Positions 42,797 to 55,374 of a stretch of DNA of 64,000 nt are shown here, one piece after another. A program made the position numbers and the translations under genes. The stretch's first letter is position 1, and the number at the start of each line of letters is the position of its first letter. The stretch spans positions 124,199,324-124,263,323 of the forward strand of contig NC_134460.1 in assembly GCF_047948215.1 (NCBI RefSeq), read 5' to 3'. Origin of the DNA: Lycorma delicatula. Taxonomy: Eukaryota > Arthropoda > Insecta > Hemiptera > Fulgoridae. The notes beneath the pieces were generated by a model. It was not told the origin of the DNA. It searched no databases and saw only the letters and a list, made by a program, of their open reading frames with translations.

Positions 42797-45030
42797 TTTT
42801 TATTATTTCTAAGATATGTTAAGGAAAGGTGTTGAAAGCCTTAGGGATAACTAGTAGGCGAAGAAGAGAGATGATATTCGTAAATATTTACTTATCCACT
42901 GGTTTCGTTTTTTTTTATTTTCAGTCTCATTATACATTACTTGGCAAATATTTTATTCGTAATTCATTAACTAAATTGTATATTTTTTTAATGTATTATA
43001 AATTTAACTTTTGTTATGGCTAAATTATTAAAGTACAATAAAATGGATCATTGGTTTAACTGCAAAAAAAATTAATAAAGAATTTTTAATTTATTTAAAT
43101 TAATATTGTTAACATAAATAAATTAAAATATGATAGTTTTTTTTCTAATAAATTAATTTGTTATCCTAAGGAATAAGGGTAAATAAGAGTAAAAAGATAT
43201 ATTTGGAAGAAAAATACACAGTAAAATAAAAAAGGAAAAGTTTTTTCGTAAAAGTTTCTTTGAAAGATGTGATTGTAAAAACCTTAATAATATTTGTAAA
43301 TATGTAATATAGCTTTAAATATTCTAACAAATATCTCTTTTTTTTGTCTCATCGTATAAAAAAAAAATAATAAAGGTTAGATGTCTATTATTGGCCTAAA
43401 GGTAAAAAAAAAAAGATTATTTTATTTTTTCTTTTAGAAAGGAAAATTATAATAAATTAAATTTGAGTCACTTTAGAAAGAATACTCTTGGGATTTCTAC
43501 GAAATATTATTTATTTTTTATTTATACAAAAGATTAAATTTCTTGTCAGTCTCTTTCTTGTTGATATAATTTTCTTTTTTCTTTAGAATTTATTTATCAT
43601 TCTTGCATTGAAATCAGTACTGATCTTTACAGAGGTAAAAAATCTTCTATTCGCTAAATATTTAAATTACTATTTCACTACGTACTAGTATAACTATATA
43701 TATAATTTGATCAAGTAATTTAGGACAATAAGAATTGTGGAGGAAAAAAGGTCGGACCAGTGGTAATTTGATTGACCTTCAATTTTAAAGTATATTCATC
43801 AGGAAGTTGGAATCAAGACAGAATTTTTTTTTACATCATTCTGAGAAAGAATTACTTTTAAACAATTAATAAATAAAAATATAATTTTTTAAACAGTAGC
43901 TTGCTACTAGAAAAATACAAATTAATTACCTTAAAAAAAAAACACAATAAATCTGCCTGTAGTTTGTCAAGTGTAATTGTAACTAATTAAGTATAATTTT
44001 AAACTTGTATCTAAAATTATTAAAATTACACAGATCAAAATTGCTAAGTATCTTATTTAGGATTCACTCTCGATTGACGTACCATCTGCTTACATGACTC
44101 ATACATAAAATTTCTTAAATCTAAGATTGCACAAACTATGGTTTGATAGAATGAAAGTCTAAGTCTCAAAAAATTTTAAACTGATCTATAAAAATCGCTG
44201 ATCCGACTAATTAACTTTACAGCATATCAGCTACCTAATGTTGTTATAGAAATATGTAAAGTAAAAGTTTTATGTAAGAAATTATACAATAAATAATGAC
44301 AAAAATACCTACAGTTTCAGAGCACACTAGATACACGAAATTAACATTTTAAAAATATTGCCGCGTGTTCGCGATTCGACAAAGATATTGAATACGTAAA
44401 AATTTCTTACAAATACAGTTTATTATTCTTAAATACGAGTAATTTATAATGGACAAAATAGTAATTCAAATTTCATAAAAAATGAATTTAATAACAATTA
44501 AATTATAAAAACCAAACTACAGTTCCGATCTACTAAAAGGTTTATAATGACAAATATAGTTTAATACTGTATTAACAGCAACATAAAAACAAAAAAAATT
44601 CAACAATTCACTCATTGCAAATTATTCACATTAACTGTTTACAAAAGAACAACCCTACACTTTGTAAATGAATGGAATAAAGTAATCTCACTTCTGTTCA
44701 CAAATAACCACCGAACAGCTTCTTGTTTTCAACCTCTGCCCAAAATGGAATATTCCATAACCAACTATTTACTTATTTGTTACCTAATACTTACTCCGAA
44801 TGCTCCCGCACACCGTAATCTCTTTTATCGCAAACTGACCGAATTTTAACTTGTAACTGTCCTCCGGAACAAAACAGAACGCAAGGATAGCGGGAGATTT
44901 ATGTACCTCCCTACTAATCGCAAACCCTGGATAAAAATCCCTTGCTGCCGTTTCATTCTTTTTATCGGGCGGGTTATTATTTATTTGGGGGTTGTACTTT
45001 AATGTGTATATTTATTTATTTATTTATGGA
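42795..45030. other. AT-rich non-coding DNA
   Basis: No feature recognised. Base composition becomes less AT-rich from about 44700 as the GC-rich segment is approached. Confidence 0.4.
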
Positions 45031-45330
45031 CGGAGTTGTGAATTGCGTTCCTATCCTTTTAAACCTTTTGAAAAATTTAATTGGGCTGACCTTGGGAGAA
45101 TAGCCGCTTATCTGCTTCGTTCTCCCGACGTGATTCCCCTTCAGTCCGTCCGTGCGCCAAGAGGCGCAGGAATTCGCCTCTTACGGCCCTAGTTGTTAGA
45201 GGATGCAACGCACTCACCTCGCCGGAAGGAGTCGCATGTGCTGGTAGTATCGTCCCTCCGCTGGTCCTCAGCAGTATTTATATTTCCGGACCTGTAGTAC
45301 AGTACTCGACCGGTCCTTTTGATTGTTCAA
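45031..45330. other. GC-rich segment of unknown nature
   Basis: The segment has an abrupt rise in GC with several CpG and does not share phrases with the other GC-rich islands. A plus-strand frame runs through its first half (GRSCELRSYPFKPFEKFNWA then DLGRIAAYLL), without a recognised domain. It contains GGACC...GGTCC at about 45289-45317. It could be a promoter-proximal region, an exon or the end of a transposon; the sequence alone does not decide. Confidence 0.3.
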
Positions 45331-45498
45331 GCATAATAATCTCATTGTCCGCACCTTCCAATCTTTTCTTTAAGTCCTTTTCGAGAAAGAATCCCTTTCT
45401 CGTTTCTTCTTTCTTTATTTTCTCTCTTTTTTTTCTTTCTGGAAGATTCTCTACCCGTTAAAATATTATTTTAAACAAAATTCTATGTATATGTATTT

Positions 45499-45499
<1 letters not shown>
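45331..45499. other. T/C-rich stretch
   Basis: CTTTCTCGTTTCTTCTTTC and related pyrimidine-rich sequence at about 45375-45440; no feature. Confidence 0.4.
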
Positions 45500-45544
<45 letters not shown>

Positions 45545-45547
45545 ATA
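45500..45547. repeat. TA/TG microsatellite
   Basis: (TA)n passing into ATGTATGTGTGTGTATAT. Confidence 0.95.
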
Positions 45548-46407
45548 TTGCATTATTCAACTTTATTTTATCATTATTTTTTAGAATAGAGGGAAAATTG
45601 GGTGGATCAGAACCAGCAGTACGACGCGTCTCCAGTTTTCTCACATTCAGAATAAGTTCTACTATACCTTTAGCATAATATATAGTTCCATCATTTTTTG
45701 AAGTTTTATTAATTGTTCTACTAATTTATTGCGCAGTATTAATAAATGTATGTATGTAATAATTTTATGAGTAAAATAATATTAAAATTTAAAATAAAAA
45801 ATTTTGATTGATTAATTAAATTTCAAAATTAAAAATTACATGACACATAATACAATTAATGTTTATCATAATTATTACGCTTGTATCTATTTATCATATA
45901 ACTATTAATTTATTTATGTAATTATGAAATTGAATTACCACCCTTCTTACTAGTTTTACCATGTCGAAATCATCTAGCCCTGTGACAGATTTTTCACGAT
46001 TCGTGTACGTTGAGGGCGCACTGAAAGAAGAGAAAGTTTAAATTTAATTTCTTTGATAATTATTTTTTGTTTCCTGTTCTCTAAACTCGTAATCGGAGTA
46101 AATTACACGTATCTGTTCTTCTTTACACTATTGAATATAAATATTATACCGATTTTTTATATCTATCTGATTATATTTCTATGAGAACATAAACATTAAC
46201 GATTATTTCCCGATTTAATTTTATAATTTTTCAAAGTGGATTTAAAATTCAATTTCCATAAATTTAAAATAAAACGAATACAGAACAATTAACTTTTACT
46301 ATAACCTATTCTATATTCCATGCACTATCAAAAATCGAGAAAATCTAAAAATGGAACAAGCAGAAACGCACTCTACGCACAAACAATGATTGAAAATTAT
46401 TGTTTTA
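45548..46407. other. AT-rich non-coding DNA
   Basis: No feature recognised. Confidence 0.4.
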
Positions 46408-46475
46408 GGGCGTGCTACAGCGCACCTCCGCAGCTAGGCCCCCCCGGGCAGGTTGCCCTGGCGGACTGCGTCTCG
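46408..46475. other. Short GC-rich fragment
   Basis: CGTGCTACAGCGCACCTCCG, CAGCTAGGCCCCCCCGGGCA and GGTTGCCCTGGCGGACTGCG form a 65-bp GC block with sharp edges in AT-rich DNA, probably a sliver of one of the GC-rich repeats. No direct match within the window was found. Confidence 0.4.
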
Positions 46476-47255
46476 GAATATTATTATTAAGTTTCCAAAA
46501 TTGACTACCTCTTGTGTAAAATTTTTTTTTTAAGATGAAAATTGATCAAGGAAATGCGAAAAAATATCGACAAATCTTCCCAATTAAATTTGGTTGAGAT
46601 CGGTTTGGGCGCCTTTTAAAGATTGCACACAACGTTTTCATTAATATCCATATGCAAATTCACACAATACGAGAGCTGGAAGCTTAAATGTAAATTTATT
46701 TATTTATTATATTCAATTTAGGAAACAAATTATCGAAATACGAAACTAATCTTCCTTGACACAATAACAAAAGAGAAGTTGGCTTCAAAATCAATAAATC
46801 GCTAAGGAGGGTATACAGGATTCAAAATTCTCTTAATTTTGACCTTTATTGTTTACCATTTGATTTGACCCAAGTGTTTTGCCTATATATATGTTTAATT
46901 GTAACTACAAGGCCAAAAAAAAATAATACATACTATTCTAAATGGATAATCGTTACTATTTTCAGTATCGGTTTATTTAAATCAAAAATAGTTGTGTTTT
47001 TAGAACTGCTACGATATAGAATGAATGAATTACGGTAGTAAAATTTATTAATTTATTTTATAATTATTACAAGACTGACTAATAAATAAAGCATTAGACA
47101 AATTTAGTTAATAAGAGTAACAAAATAGTGAGAATTTATAAAGAGTTACAAAAAAGTGAAACTTTTTTATTTTTACAAATAAAAAAGAAGTAATGAAACC
47201 TGAGTCTTAACATAAATAATGAATTTTGTGAAGGAAATAATCACATAAATAAAAA
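46476..47255. other. AT-rich non-coding DNA
   Basis: No feature recognised. Confidence 0.4.
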
Positions 47256-47259
47256 AATA

Positions 47260-47294
47260 TATTATTAATATATATACTATATATATTAATAATA
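47260..47294. repeat. 15-bp-arm AT palindrome
   Basis: TATTATTAATATATA and its exact reverse complement flank a 5-base centre. Such AT palindromes are common in sequence of this composition. Confidence 0.9.
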
Positions 47295-50200
47295 CAACAA
47301 GTACACACATGACCACCTAGAAACATGTACTAACAAATCGGGATTTTCCGCTAGTGTACGGTACATTCCGGTGCTAAGTTACGGGGGGCGCATACACACA
47401 CACAGACATATATACAAATGCCGTTTAGTAGGGTAGGATAATTATTTATTTTATATACAAAGCTTTCTATCGATATATATATATCGTTTATCAGATCATT
47501 TAAAGAGAGATTTAATATTTTCATTTGTTAAGGGTGGTTGACAGGAAACGATCACAGATTATGCGTAAGTTGTCCATATGTTGGCTTATTATTTCTTAAA
47601 ATAACAGATTTTCCCTAGATTTCTAATGTCTGTTATTGTAAAATATCGGGTGATTAATTTTCATAATAAAAATTGATTTAATTAAGATATTATTTTCTAA
47701 GAAATTAAAATTACTGAGTAGAATAGCAGTTAAGTACAATATATAATGATAATAATATCAATAGTATTGTAATTAATATAACATATTCGCGGCAACAATT
47801 TCTGCTGAGGACTTAAAGAGTAAAATAAAGCGGATTCTGTTTTGTGTAAACTGGTCGGAAGAAATAATTTTTGAACGGCCTATATACAGCGTAACAACCA
47901 CCGAGCAGCAAGCGTCAAATTTGGTGGCGACGATAATTGTATAGGATCAATTCTTCAATTTTTTTTTTATAGATTACGAAAAAACTGAAAAACACTTTTT
48001 TATAGTCAGATGAATACTTTTACGACCCAGATTATTTATAATTAGTCTTGATGGATCTGAAGAAAAAAGATTTTTCAAATTTTTAGTCATAATTTAAGAA
48101 AAACGTGACTATATTTTGCTAATTAGTATTAGTCTTAAAATATATGAATTAATTTACGTTACTATCGTAATAATTCAACAAGTCAAATCCTATGCGAAAG
48201 ATAAATTAATGAAATCTCTTGAAAAGCTCGCAACCTTTCCCTTCCACCAGGATCCTGTTCTTTTATCTTTGTTACTTTGTAATTGTTAATACTATGAGAA
48301 TTACGTTAACTATGACAATAGCTCTATCGTCAGCTGCAGCTGTTTCAAGGGTTTGTAGGCATATCAGGAAGCTCTGTTTCCTATCATTGATGTTTGACTA
48401 GTATCCGAGATGTCTATAAAATAACGCTAATCTGATACACTTCCTGTATTTTAATCCTTCTTTTTTTTAGCAGCAATTTATTAGAAAAACTGTTAAGAAA
48501 ACCCCGTCGTTAAGATTACCGAATATATTATATATATCTGAATTACATAATTATGTTTCCAATGTTTCATATACTCTTTTCAATCATAATTTGTATAAAT
48601 ATTACACGTTACATGTTGACTCTATTGGAAAGTCAGATTATATTCTACCCTGATCTTATCGAAGTATTATTAAGATAATACACAAAAAATTATCGAGATA
48701 TATATTTTCACAAAAAGAATATATAAAATTGTGATAAAATTTTTAGAAAATCTTAAAAATTTAGTAAATTATTTCGAAATTCAAAATTTAATTTACATTT
48801 TAACACATGTCTACAAATACTGGATCGTTTTATGGTACAATAAGCGAGGATAGAAATAACATAAAAATAAATATATGTATATTTATTTTTAGTAACTTAT
48901 AATATTTTTTGATCAGATAGTTTTTTTTATAATAAATATCGAATCTTAATAATTAAAATTAAATAATAATATTCCCTGCAAAATTTGTTTTGTTTAAAGC
49001 GAAAAAGAAAATAACAGTATTAATATTAAATCTGGTAAATCTTTTCAAAGTTATTCAATATAAAGTTTTTTTCTCACAAGAACACATGTGTTTTTCAGTG
49101 GCCTTTTTTATTTTACATAGAAAAATCAAAAATAACTTTTGTAATATAGTTTGTATAATCAGTTTATAATTTGAAAAAAATTAAAGATAATTCAAGATTA
49201 TTTAAAAGATTAAACGGTAACGCCTCTAAAAGCGATGATATTTCTAAACACAAGTTATTTATTTTTTTCTATTTATTTAATGCTAAAATAGATTTTATAA
49301 CAACTATTCATAAATGAAAATTAATATTTTAATAGTTCCATATTAAAACATAAAAAAAGTTTAATACATTTTTACAAGATTTTTCATTTCAAGAAAAAAG
49401 TGTTAGCAATTTGAAATATTACCTAAGAATCATTTTATGGTTCAGTATCTTTAATTTTTTTTTTTTTAATTTATTTGATTTCTTGCACAGAATACAATAC
49501 ATATATAAAAGTAAGATTTTTGTTATAGTTGACCTTGTTATGACCTTAAGAAAATTCCACAAAGCCATAAACCCTCAAAACGTTTGAACTAATCTTTTTT
49601 TCTGTAAAACAGGTTATTTTTTAACCATTTACGCGAAACTTTAAAAAAGTACACTAGATATAATTTCAAATTATTTTCTATTAATTTATGTTAATTTTGG
49701 TTTCCTTGAAACATTCTATAAACCAATTCAAAGATTATATGGTCTATTAATTAGGAATCAGAATAAAGTTCATTAACTGCATTAATATCCTGTAAATTCT
49801 TTAAACTTTACACAATAAAAGATGTGACTTGATGTAGTCAATATTAGTTACTTGCAAATTAGAGTTTTGGTTAGAATATAGTAATAAAACTACAAACGAA
49901 CAGGAAATTTTTCACAAACAAAACGAAATCAGATGAAGGGAGTAATTTTTTTTAATTTTATTTAAAGCTTACGTACCGACTATTTGCCAATTTAAATATA
50001 AATCTTTTGTAAATAAAATTAAGTTGTTTTATTTTCCTTTTTTAAAGTTATATAATCCAACTTCATCGAATGAGTATTTGGATACTGACCAAAGATTAAT
50101 AAAAAAAACACACGGTCCAACTAGAAATAAAACGAGATGCGTACTTTTTATTCCAAAATAAAACGATAAATTCTCTTATTTAAAGGGATTAATCCGACAA

Positions 50201-51225
50201 AAAGATTTCATTTCTATACACATTTTGCATGTTTGTAACCAATTTACGTTAAATAGACGAACATTTTTACAGTCTATTATCCTTATGTAACCAATTCAAG
50301 GACATATAATTTACTAATTTTAAAAAATCTGATAAATTAAATTTATACAAATTATTCGTTTTTTTTTTGTTGTTTTTTTTAGTTAATCCATATCGATTGT
50401 TTTAATACATTAGTGAGTTTCGATTAATATCATACAAATTTATTCAGTAAAAAAAATTTATTTGATACTTTATTTAACCATTTATTTATTTATCTGCTAC
50501 ATAATAACAACAATAAATTGTATAATTTTAATTAAGATTTGAATACGATCTAAAATCTCAAGAGATGTTTTATAAAAAATCTGCTACCAATTCAACAACA
50601 ATAAAAATAATAAAATCATAAAATATTAAAAATAATTAAAAAAATGAAATCAATTTATTTAGATAAAAAAACGTATTTTATACTAATAAATAAATGTATT
50701 TTTATAATAATTAAATGTAATTTATTTAATATCGATTAATTATTAAAATATCAAAAATAAATTATTATTTAAATCTGTATTTAGCAATCATTTATTGATT
50801 GCTAAACACAGTAAAATATTATATTTAGAAAATATTATTCTGTAAATATTATGTATTAATTTTTATTTGATATTATTAACTAAATTATTTTTTTAAATAT
50901 GAAATTATATTTTTTTAATCATTACCCTTTTTCAGTGAGTATCCATAAAAATAAGAGGATGAATTTCCGCATTTATTAATTAAAAAACAAAAAAATGAAA
51001 GAATATGCAGAAATTTTAATTGTTTTTAATATATTTTTTAACTTTATAAAATTTTATATCAAACATGCTCTGATGATGGTTAACAGGACTCGAAAGCGCT
51101 AAGCTATTGGATAAATAAATCTGTGTAAATAATAAATTCTTTTTTATCATTTCGCATATTTAAATCCTTTTTTCCATATAATTTATAATGAAATAAAACA
51201 ATTAATCATGAAATTCTTATTATTA
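47295..51225. other. Long AT-rich non-coding DNA
   Basis: No gene, repeat family or RNA recognised. CTGATGATGGTTAACAGGAC then TCGAAAGC at 51070-51097 superficially resembles a hammerhead core but does not fold well. The region may be intergenic or intronic. Confidence 0.4.
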
Positions 51226-51229
51226 AAAG

Positions 51230-51282
51230 CTGAATTAGATGTACATTTCCACTGTTAAACAGTCATCATCAGAATAAGAGAA
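51230..51282 (-). ncRNA. Hammerhead-ribozyme-like motif, copy 2
   Basis: On the minus strand: CTGATGA, TG, stem II ACTGT/ACAGT with loop TTA (perfect 5 bp), GAAA, stem III ATG/CAT with a two-base loop, then C as the cleavage nucleotide and TAATTC. All hammerhead core residues are present. Stem I does not pair convincingly (TTATT before the core, TAATT after it), so self-cleavage is doubtful in this copy. It aligns base for base with the motif at 1611-1661, and the sequence outside the motif does not align. Confidence 0.5.
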
Positions 51283-51314
51283 TTACTGAAAATAAAAAAA
51301 AGTATATATATAAT

Positions 51315-52440
51315 GGGTTGGCAATAAAGTAATTTCGATTTTGTAGTGTGAAACAAAACTATTTTTTTTTTTATACAAACAATGAATTTTAATCAATTAT
51401 ATAATTTCAATCTTACCCGATAGCCTTTTGCAATTTTTCTAGCGAGTTCATGATTTCGCGCTCGTAGAACTTCTGGTCCTTATCAGCAAAAAACTGGACC
51501 GACGGCGATTTTAGGTCATCATCTGTAAAACTTTTATATCATTCAAAGAGTTTTGCAAACTTTGAAATAAAAGTTAATGTGATGGTGCAAGAACAAGGCT
51601 ATATGGAGGATGACACATTACTTCACGACCGAGCTCCAATAATTTTCCACTAGGTACCAAAGACGTATGCGGCCTTGCATCGTCTTAGTGGAACACGTTT
51701 CCTTAGCGATTTTCCAATTCTGACCGTTTTTCTTTAATTGCTTCCATCAATTTCATTATTTGTTTACGGTAAACATCTGAATTGATCGTTTCCTTCCTTA
51801 GAAGCGGCTCAAAATACACAAAATCTTTGTAACCCCACCGAATTGACAGCATGTTTTTTTTTATACAATTCAACTTTCGATGTGGTTTGTTCCGGTTCAT
51901 CACCCTTGGACCATAATTGTTTTTGATTGATGTTATCGTAGACGATCAAATTTTCATCATCGGTGATGATTCGTTTCAAAAAGGGTCGATTTCATCCCGT
52001 TTGATAACCATATCGCAAATACCTATTCACTGTGTTAAGCGAATTTCTTTCAATTCATGCAGAACCTAAATATCGAGCTTCTTAACGAGTCCAAAAAATT
52101 TGAATTTGATTTTCAGTTGTTATGTGTATACATTTAACCTCTCTGTAATCGCTCGCACAGTTATATGACGATCTGATTCAATTATAGCTTTGATTTATTC
52201 TTTATCGATTTCAATACGTCGATCAGAACCTCGTCATCTTTGAGTGAAATATCTTCAGAACGGAATTTTTTAAACCGATTCTGACTCGTTCGTTCTGGTA
52301 GACGATCAACACCATAAACTTCAGATATCTCTTTGTGAGCCACAGCAGCTTTCTTGCCTTTGCGGAAATAAAAAAGTAAAAATATGTTGAAAATGTTCGT
52401 TTTCGTCCTCCACGTTAAAATTTACCGTAAACTAATAGGT
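51315..52440 (-). mobile_element. Mariner element, degenerate
   Basis: GGGTTGGCAATAAAGTAATT at 51315-51334 matches a mariner inverted terminal repeat. The transposase is read on the minus strand from about 52370 to 51425. Its partner TIR on the far side was not found; that end is eroded or lost, so 52440 is approximate. Confidence 0.8.
51425..52370 (-). pseudogene. Mariner transposase, many stops and shifts
   Basis: Order on the minus strand: AAVAHKEISEVYGVDRLPER (N-terminal HTH region), FKKFRSEDISLKDDEVL, IKNKSKL, the first catalytic region IITDDENLIVYDNINQKQLW, then MLSIRWGYKDFVYFEPLLRK and TINSDVYRKQIMKLMEAIKE. The second catalytic region is DDARPHTSLV. The third region reads PPYSLVLAPSH where mariner has S-P-D-L-A-P-S-D. 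The final segment is DKDQKFYEREIMNSLEKLQK. The third catalytic Asp is thus lost, in addition to in-frame stops. It is clearly dead. Confidence 0.85.
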
Positions 52441-52764
52441 GCAAACAAAATTAAGCAATCTGCTTCTAAATTATAGTAAAAATGACAGCCATCAAGTGCC
52501 AAAATAAATAAAAAAATCATAATATTGACAAAATTCCTTCAAAACAATCATAAAGCTATCTATTATATTATATTTTATTATTATATATTATATTATTTCT
52601 TTCTTACCCCAATATTTTGAGATTGAAAGATCAGCATAGAATGAAAAGGAACTAAAAATAATCAAATCGAACCAATTATATGATTGCTGGCCAAAAAGTC
52701 AAATTGTACTTCTCTACAAACTATTTTTAACCTTAATAACTTCTTTTTTTTTTATATACCTTGT
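52441..52764. other. AT-rich non-coding DNA
   Basis: No confident feature; may include the eroded 5' end of the mariner element. Confidence 0.4.
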
Positions 52765-52976
52765 TAAACATTCCCAACAGCACTGGCCTCCACCGTTAGG
52801 CTATGCACAGCGCTGTCATTGTCGTGGCAGTCGACTGCCCCCCTGTCACCCAATCCTACGGCGTCCCATCGGGGTCCCCCCAGTTTCACTGAGGGACGTT
52901 GACCTCCCTTCTGGACAGCCAACGTTTCCCTCTGCTGGAGGGTTGCCCTCCCCAACCCTAACTGGTCGCCTTATTT

Positions 52977-53006
52977 GGTGCTAGTTAGTATTAAATAACT
53001 AGCACC
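52977..53006. repeat. 11-bp-arm hairpin
   Basis: GGTGCTAGTTA and its reverse complement around GTATTAAA; a shorter relative of the hairpin at 53042-53088. Confidence 0.9.
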
Positions 53007-53041
53007 AGATAGGGCTTTTTAAATGGGCACATCTACATAGG

Positions 53042-53088
53042 GCACATCTGGTGCTAGTTAGTATTAAACTAACTAGCACCAGATGTGC
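53042..53088. repeat. Perfect 21-bp-arm hairpin
   Basis: GCACATCTGGTGCTAGTTAG+T (53042-53062) and its exact reverse complement (53068-53088) flank the loop ATTAA. GTGCG/CGCAC just downstream adds a further small inverted repeat. Confidence 0.95.
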
Positions 53089-53350
53089 GTTGCGCACATC
53101 CTTTGCTCTCCCCGCGGTCCTCTCAAACCTTGAGAGTCCCCGATGCCATCATCGGATGGCAACTCCACCCCCCCCCCCCAACACATGTATGTGGGTCAAT
53201 CAAAGCGGCCTAGGCATCAGGGCTGCCTCCCTGGCCCTGAACGGCAACCATGATTCGCTCCCTGATGCCATTATTTTTTTCATCTATATTTTTTTCTTTT
53301 TTTTTAAATGTCTCTCCCACACGACGGTCGGCACAACCTTTCTCCCTCAG

Positions 53351-53583
53351 TCTTCCTTTAATGTGCCGTTTTATGTTCTTTTAACCAAATATTAAATACT
53401 CTTAAGTCAGAGACTGCTGTAAATATTTTAAGATTCCGGTGAAGATTCTTATGATTGCTGCTTCTTACGCTCCTTAATGCAGTACAAATTTGGTAGAGAA
53501 AATATGTTCTGAAAGATTCAAATTTTGAATATGGGTTACCCATATTTTGAAAGAAAGAAACCGAAATTGCATTTTTGCCAACC

Positions 53584-53585
<2 letters not shown>
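53351..53585. other. Non-coding DNA
   Basis: No confident feature; short frames here have no recognised domain. Confidence 0.35.

Positions 53586-53645
<60 letters not shown>
53586..53645. repeat. TA microsatellite
   Basis: (TA)n, about 29 units, the longest pure TA tract in the window. Confidence 0.95.
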
Positions 53646-53649
<4 letters not shown>

Positions 53650-53816
53650 AAAATTATAACAAAGAAAAATGGCATTCCAAAACGATAAATATATCTAGTT
53701 ACAAAGCAAAACAAACAAAAAATCGATATCTTTTAATTTACGTTTGGATTTTTTATACCGTTCTTTAATTATATTTATTATAATTTTTTTAAGATTCATT
53801 TATTATAATTTATTTA

Positions 53817-53864
53817 TACCTACTGATGATGGTTGTTTAACAATCAAATCATCCATCTAATACT
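53817..53864 (+). ncRNA. Hammerhead-ribozyme-like motif, copy 3 (core damaged)
   Basis: CTACTGATGATGGTTGTTTA, ACAATC and later CATCTAATAC align with copies 1 and 2. Stem II is GTTGT/ACAAT with loop TTA, paired through different bases than in the other copies. The GAAA core reads AAAT, so two essential positions are changed and it is not expected to cleave. It is informative mainly for the covariation. Confidence 0.4.
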
Positions 53865-55370
53865 AAATTTATACTTTTTATAAATGGTTTACATGAGTCA
53901 TTTTATCTTTAGTTCTTTAGTCATTAAACCATATAAATTTTTAAAGAGAATGATGATTTCTTTATATAATTTTAATTTACTCGTATTTAATTGCTTACAA
54001 AGTATTTTTTTTATTTAAAAGAAAGAAACACAATAAGTTTTATTTGCTATTTGAATCGTTGTTAATTTAAATGTATTACATGAAATTACCTTTAAAACTA
54101 ATTCTTTTTGTTTCTTCGTAACGATAAAAAGAAAAAAAATACATATAATAATAAAATTATATTTACTGCCTATAGAATTTTTATACACAAACAAAAATTT
54201 TAAATATGATGTACGTAAATAACAATTTAAGATGAAAGGCTCGTCTAATAGGGTCGAATTGTGAGCGGACTTGAGTGTACCTCATTAAAAGTACAAAGAA
54301 CAGCAGCAACAGCGGCAAATGTAAACAAAAGGGACAATCCCGTTCGACCAGTTACACAGTAGTGCTGTACTAGAGTAGAGTATCAGACAGCAGTAACACT
54401 ACTGTATTTATATAGCTTTTATTTCGGTATACAATAATACTGGGATACTAGAGTAAGCTTTTACAGCGACATGGTTTAAACAAACAGCGTAATACAACAG
54501 TATTTTAATTCACAGCTTCACTCATACTTGTATATCTTTTATCTCTCTCTATTCCATTTGAAATCAAAAACTATTACAAAATGTATACATCCGTCGGGAA
54601 AATATAAAACGTACATTTTTTTCTTTCATAGAGGTAACACGAAAAAAAAGAACATATCCGACATAATGTGAAATACTTTTACTTCTTATAACATCTAGTA
54701 TCCTTGATACTGACTATGGAAATTCTTAGCGAAGTTGTTGCTATTTACTTCAGAATAATAGGCGGGTACTTTGCTGAAAATACAAATGTAAAATTCAAGA
54801 ATAATATTTCGCTTAAAAGATATGTTCTCATACACCCAAATAAAATTAAATACACACTTTCATTTTATATTTTTTTTCAGAATATTTAACCATATTTGTG
54901 TTTTAGGTGGAATACTTTATTTTAACTTTCAGACCCTTTTGCTCATTACACTTCTGTGCTCTTATCAAATAAGACTACAAACAGTCGTCCAAAAATGTTC
55001 TACAGATCTTTACAGTCAAAGTATGAATCAAACAGTGTATGATCTATACTTTTTTTTTTTAGCAATGTAGTTTTACAATCGCTCGCCAAAAGGGTTGCGA
55101 CCATAAGTAAAATTGTACGGCTAAGAATGATGTGTCAGAAGATCATTCAAAGACAGCCCACCTCAAATAATAATATTGAATCACAACACAAACGGAATAA
55201 ATTAGTTAAGAAAAAGTAACAGTTAAAAAATATTAGTCAAATAGATAATAAAGTCACAAAACATTAAAGCATAAGCGGCTCGCGTATAGGCAGTATGGAA
55301 CTGCAGCACCACTGCTTCCACTTGATATTATCTATAACATTAAATATGAGTCCTTTTTTATTTCAAATTT
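53865..55370. other. AT-rich non-coding DNA
   Basis: At 54340-54420 ACAGTAGTG/CACTACTGT form an inverted pair about 40 bp apart, followed by TATTTATATAGC. This is promoter-like but unsupported. No gene recognised. Confidence 0.35.
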
Positions 55371-55374
55371 ATTA

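Larger units (their letters stand above)
52765..53350 (+). mobile_element. GC-rich island, family G, copy 2
   Basis: It is homologous to 18796-19200 in the same orientation and carries a run of about 12 C at 53169-53180. A 120-bp segment with two related hairpins (52977-53006 and 53042-53088) sits at the place where the first copy has the phrase CAGTTCCAGATGTGCG. The frame at 53051-53395 contains SPRCHHRMATPPPPPNTCMW, comparable with AIIGESQPPPPLLNVNG in the first copy. That suggests either an old coding relic or simply shared nucleotide sequence. Likely a retrotransposon end; the family was not identified. Confidence 0.6.

Noticed and set aside
43780..43815. Minus-strand CTGATGAATATAC...GAAGG as a hammerhead
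   Set aside because: No plausible stem II or stem III.
51068..51110. Another hammerhead core (CTGATGATGGTTAACAGGAC, TCGAAAGC)
   Set aside because: The presumed stem II pairs badly and stem I has no partner; it does not align with the three-copy family.
53547..53768. Protein with Tyr-Ile repeats
   Set aside because: Translation of the long TA microsatellite.
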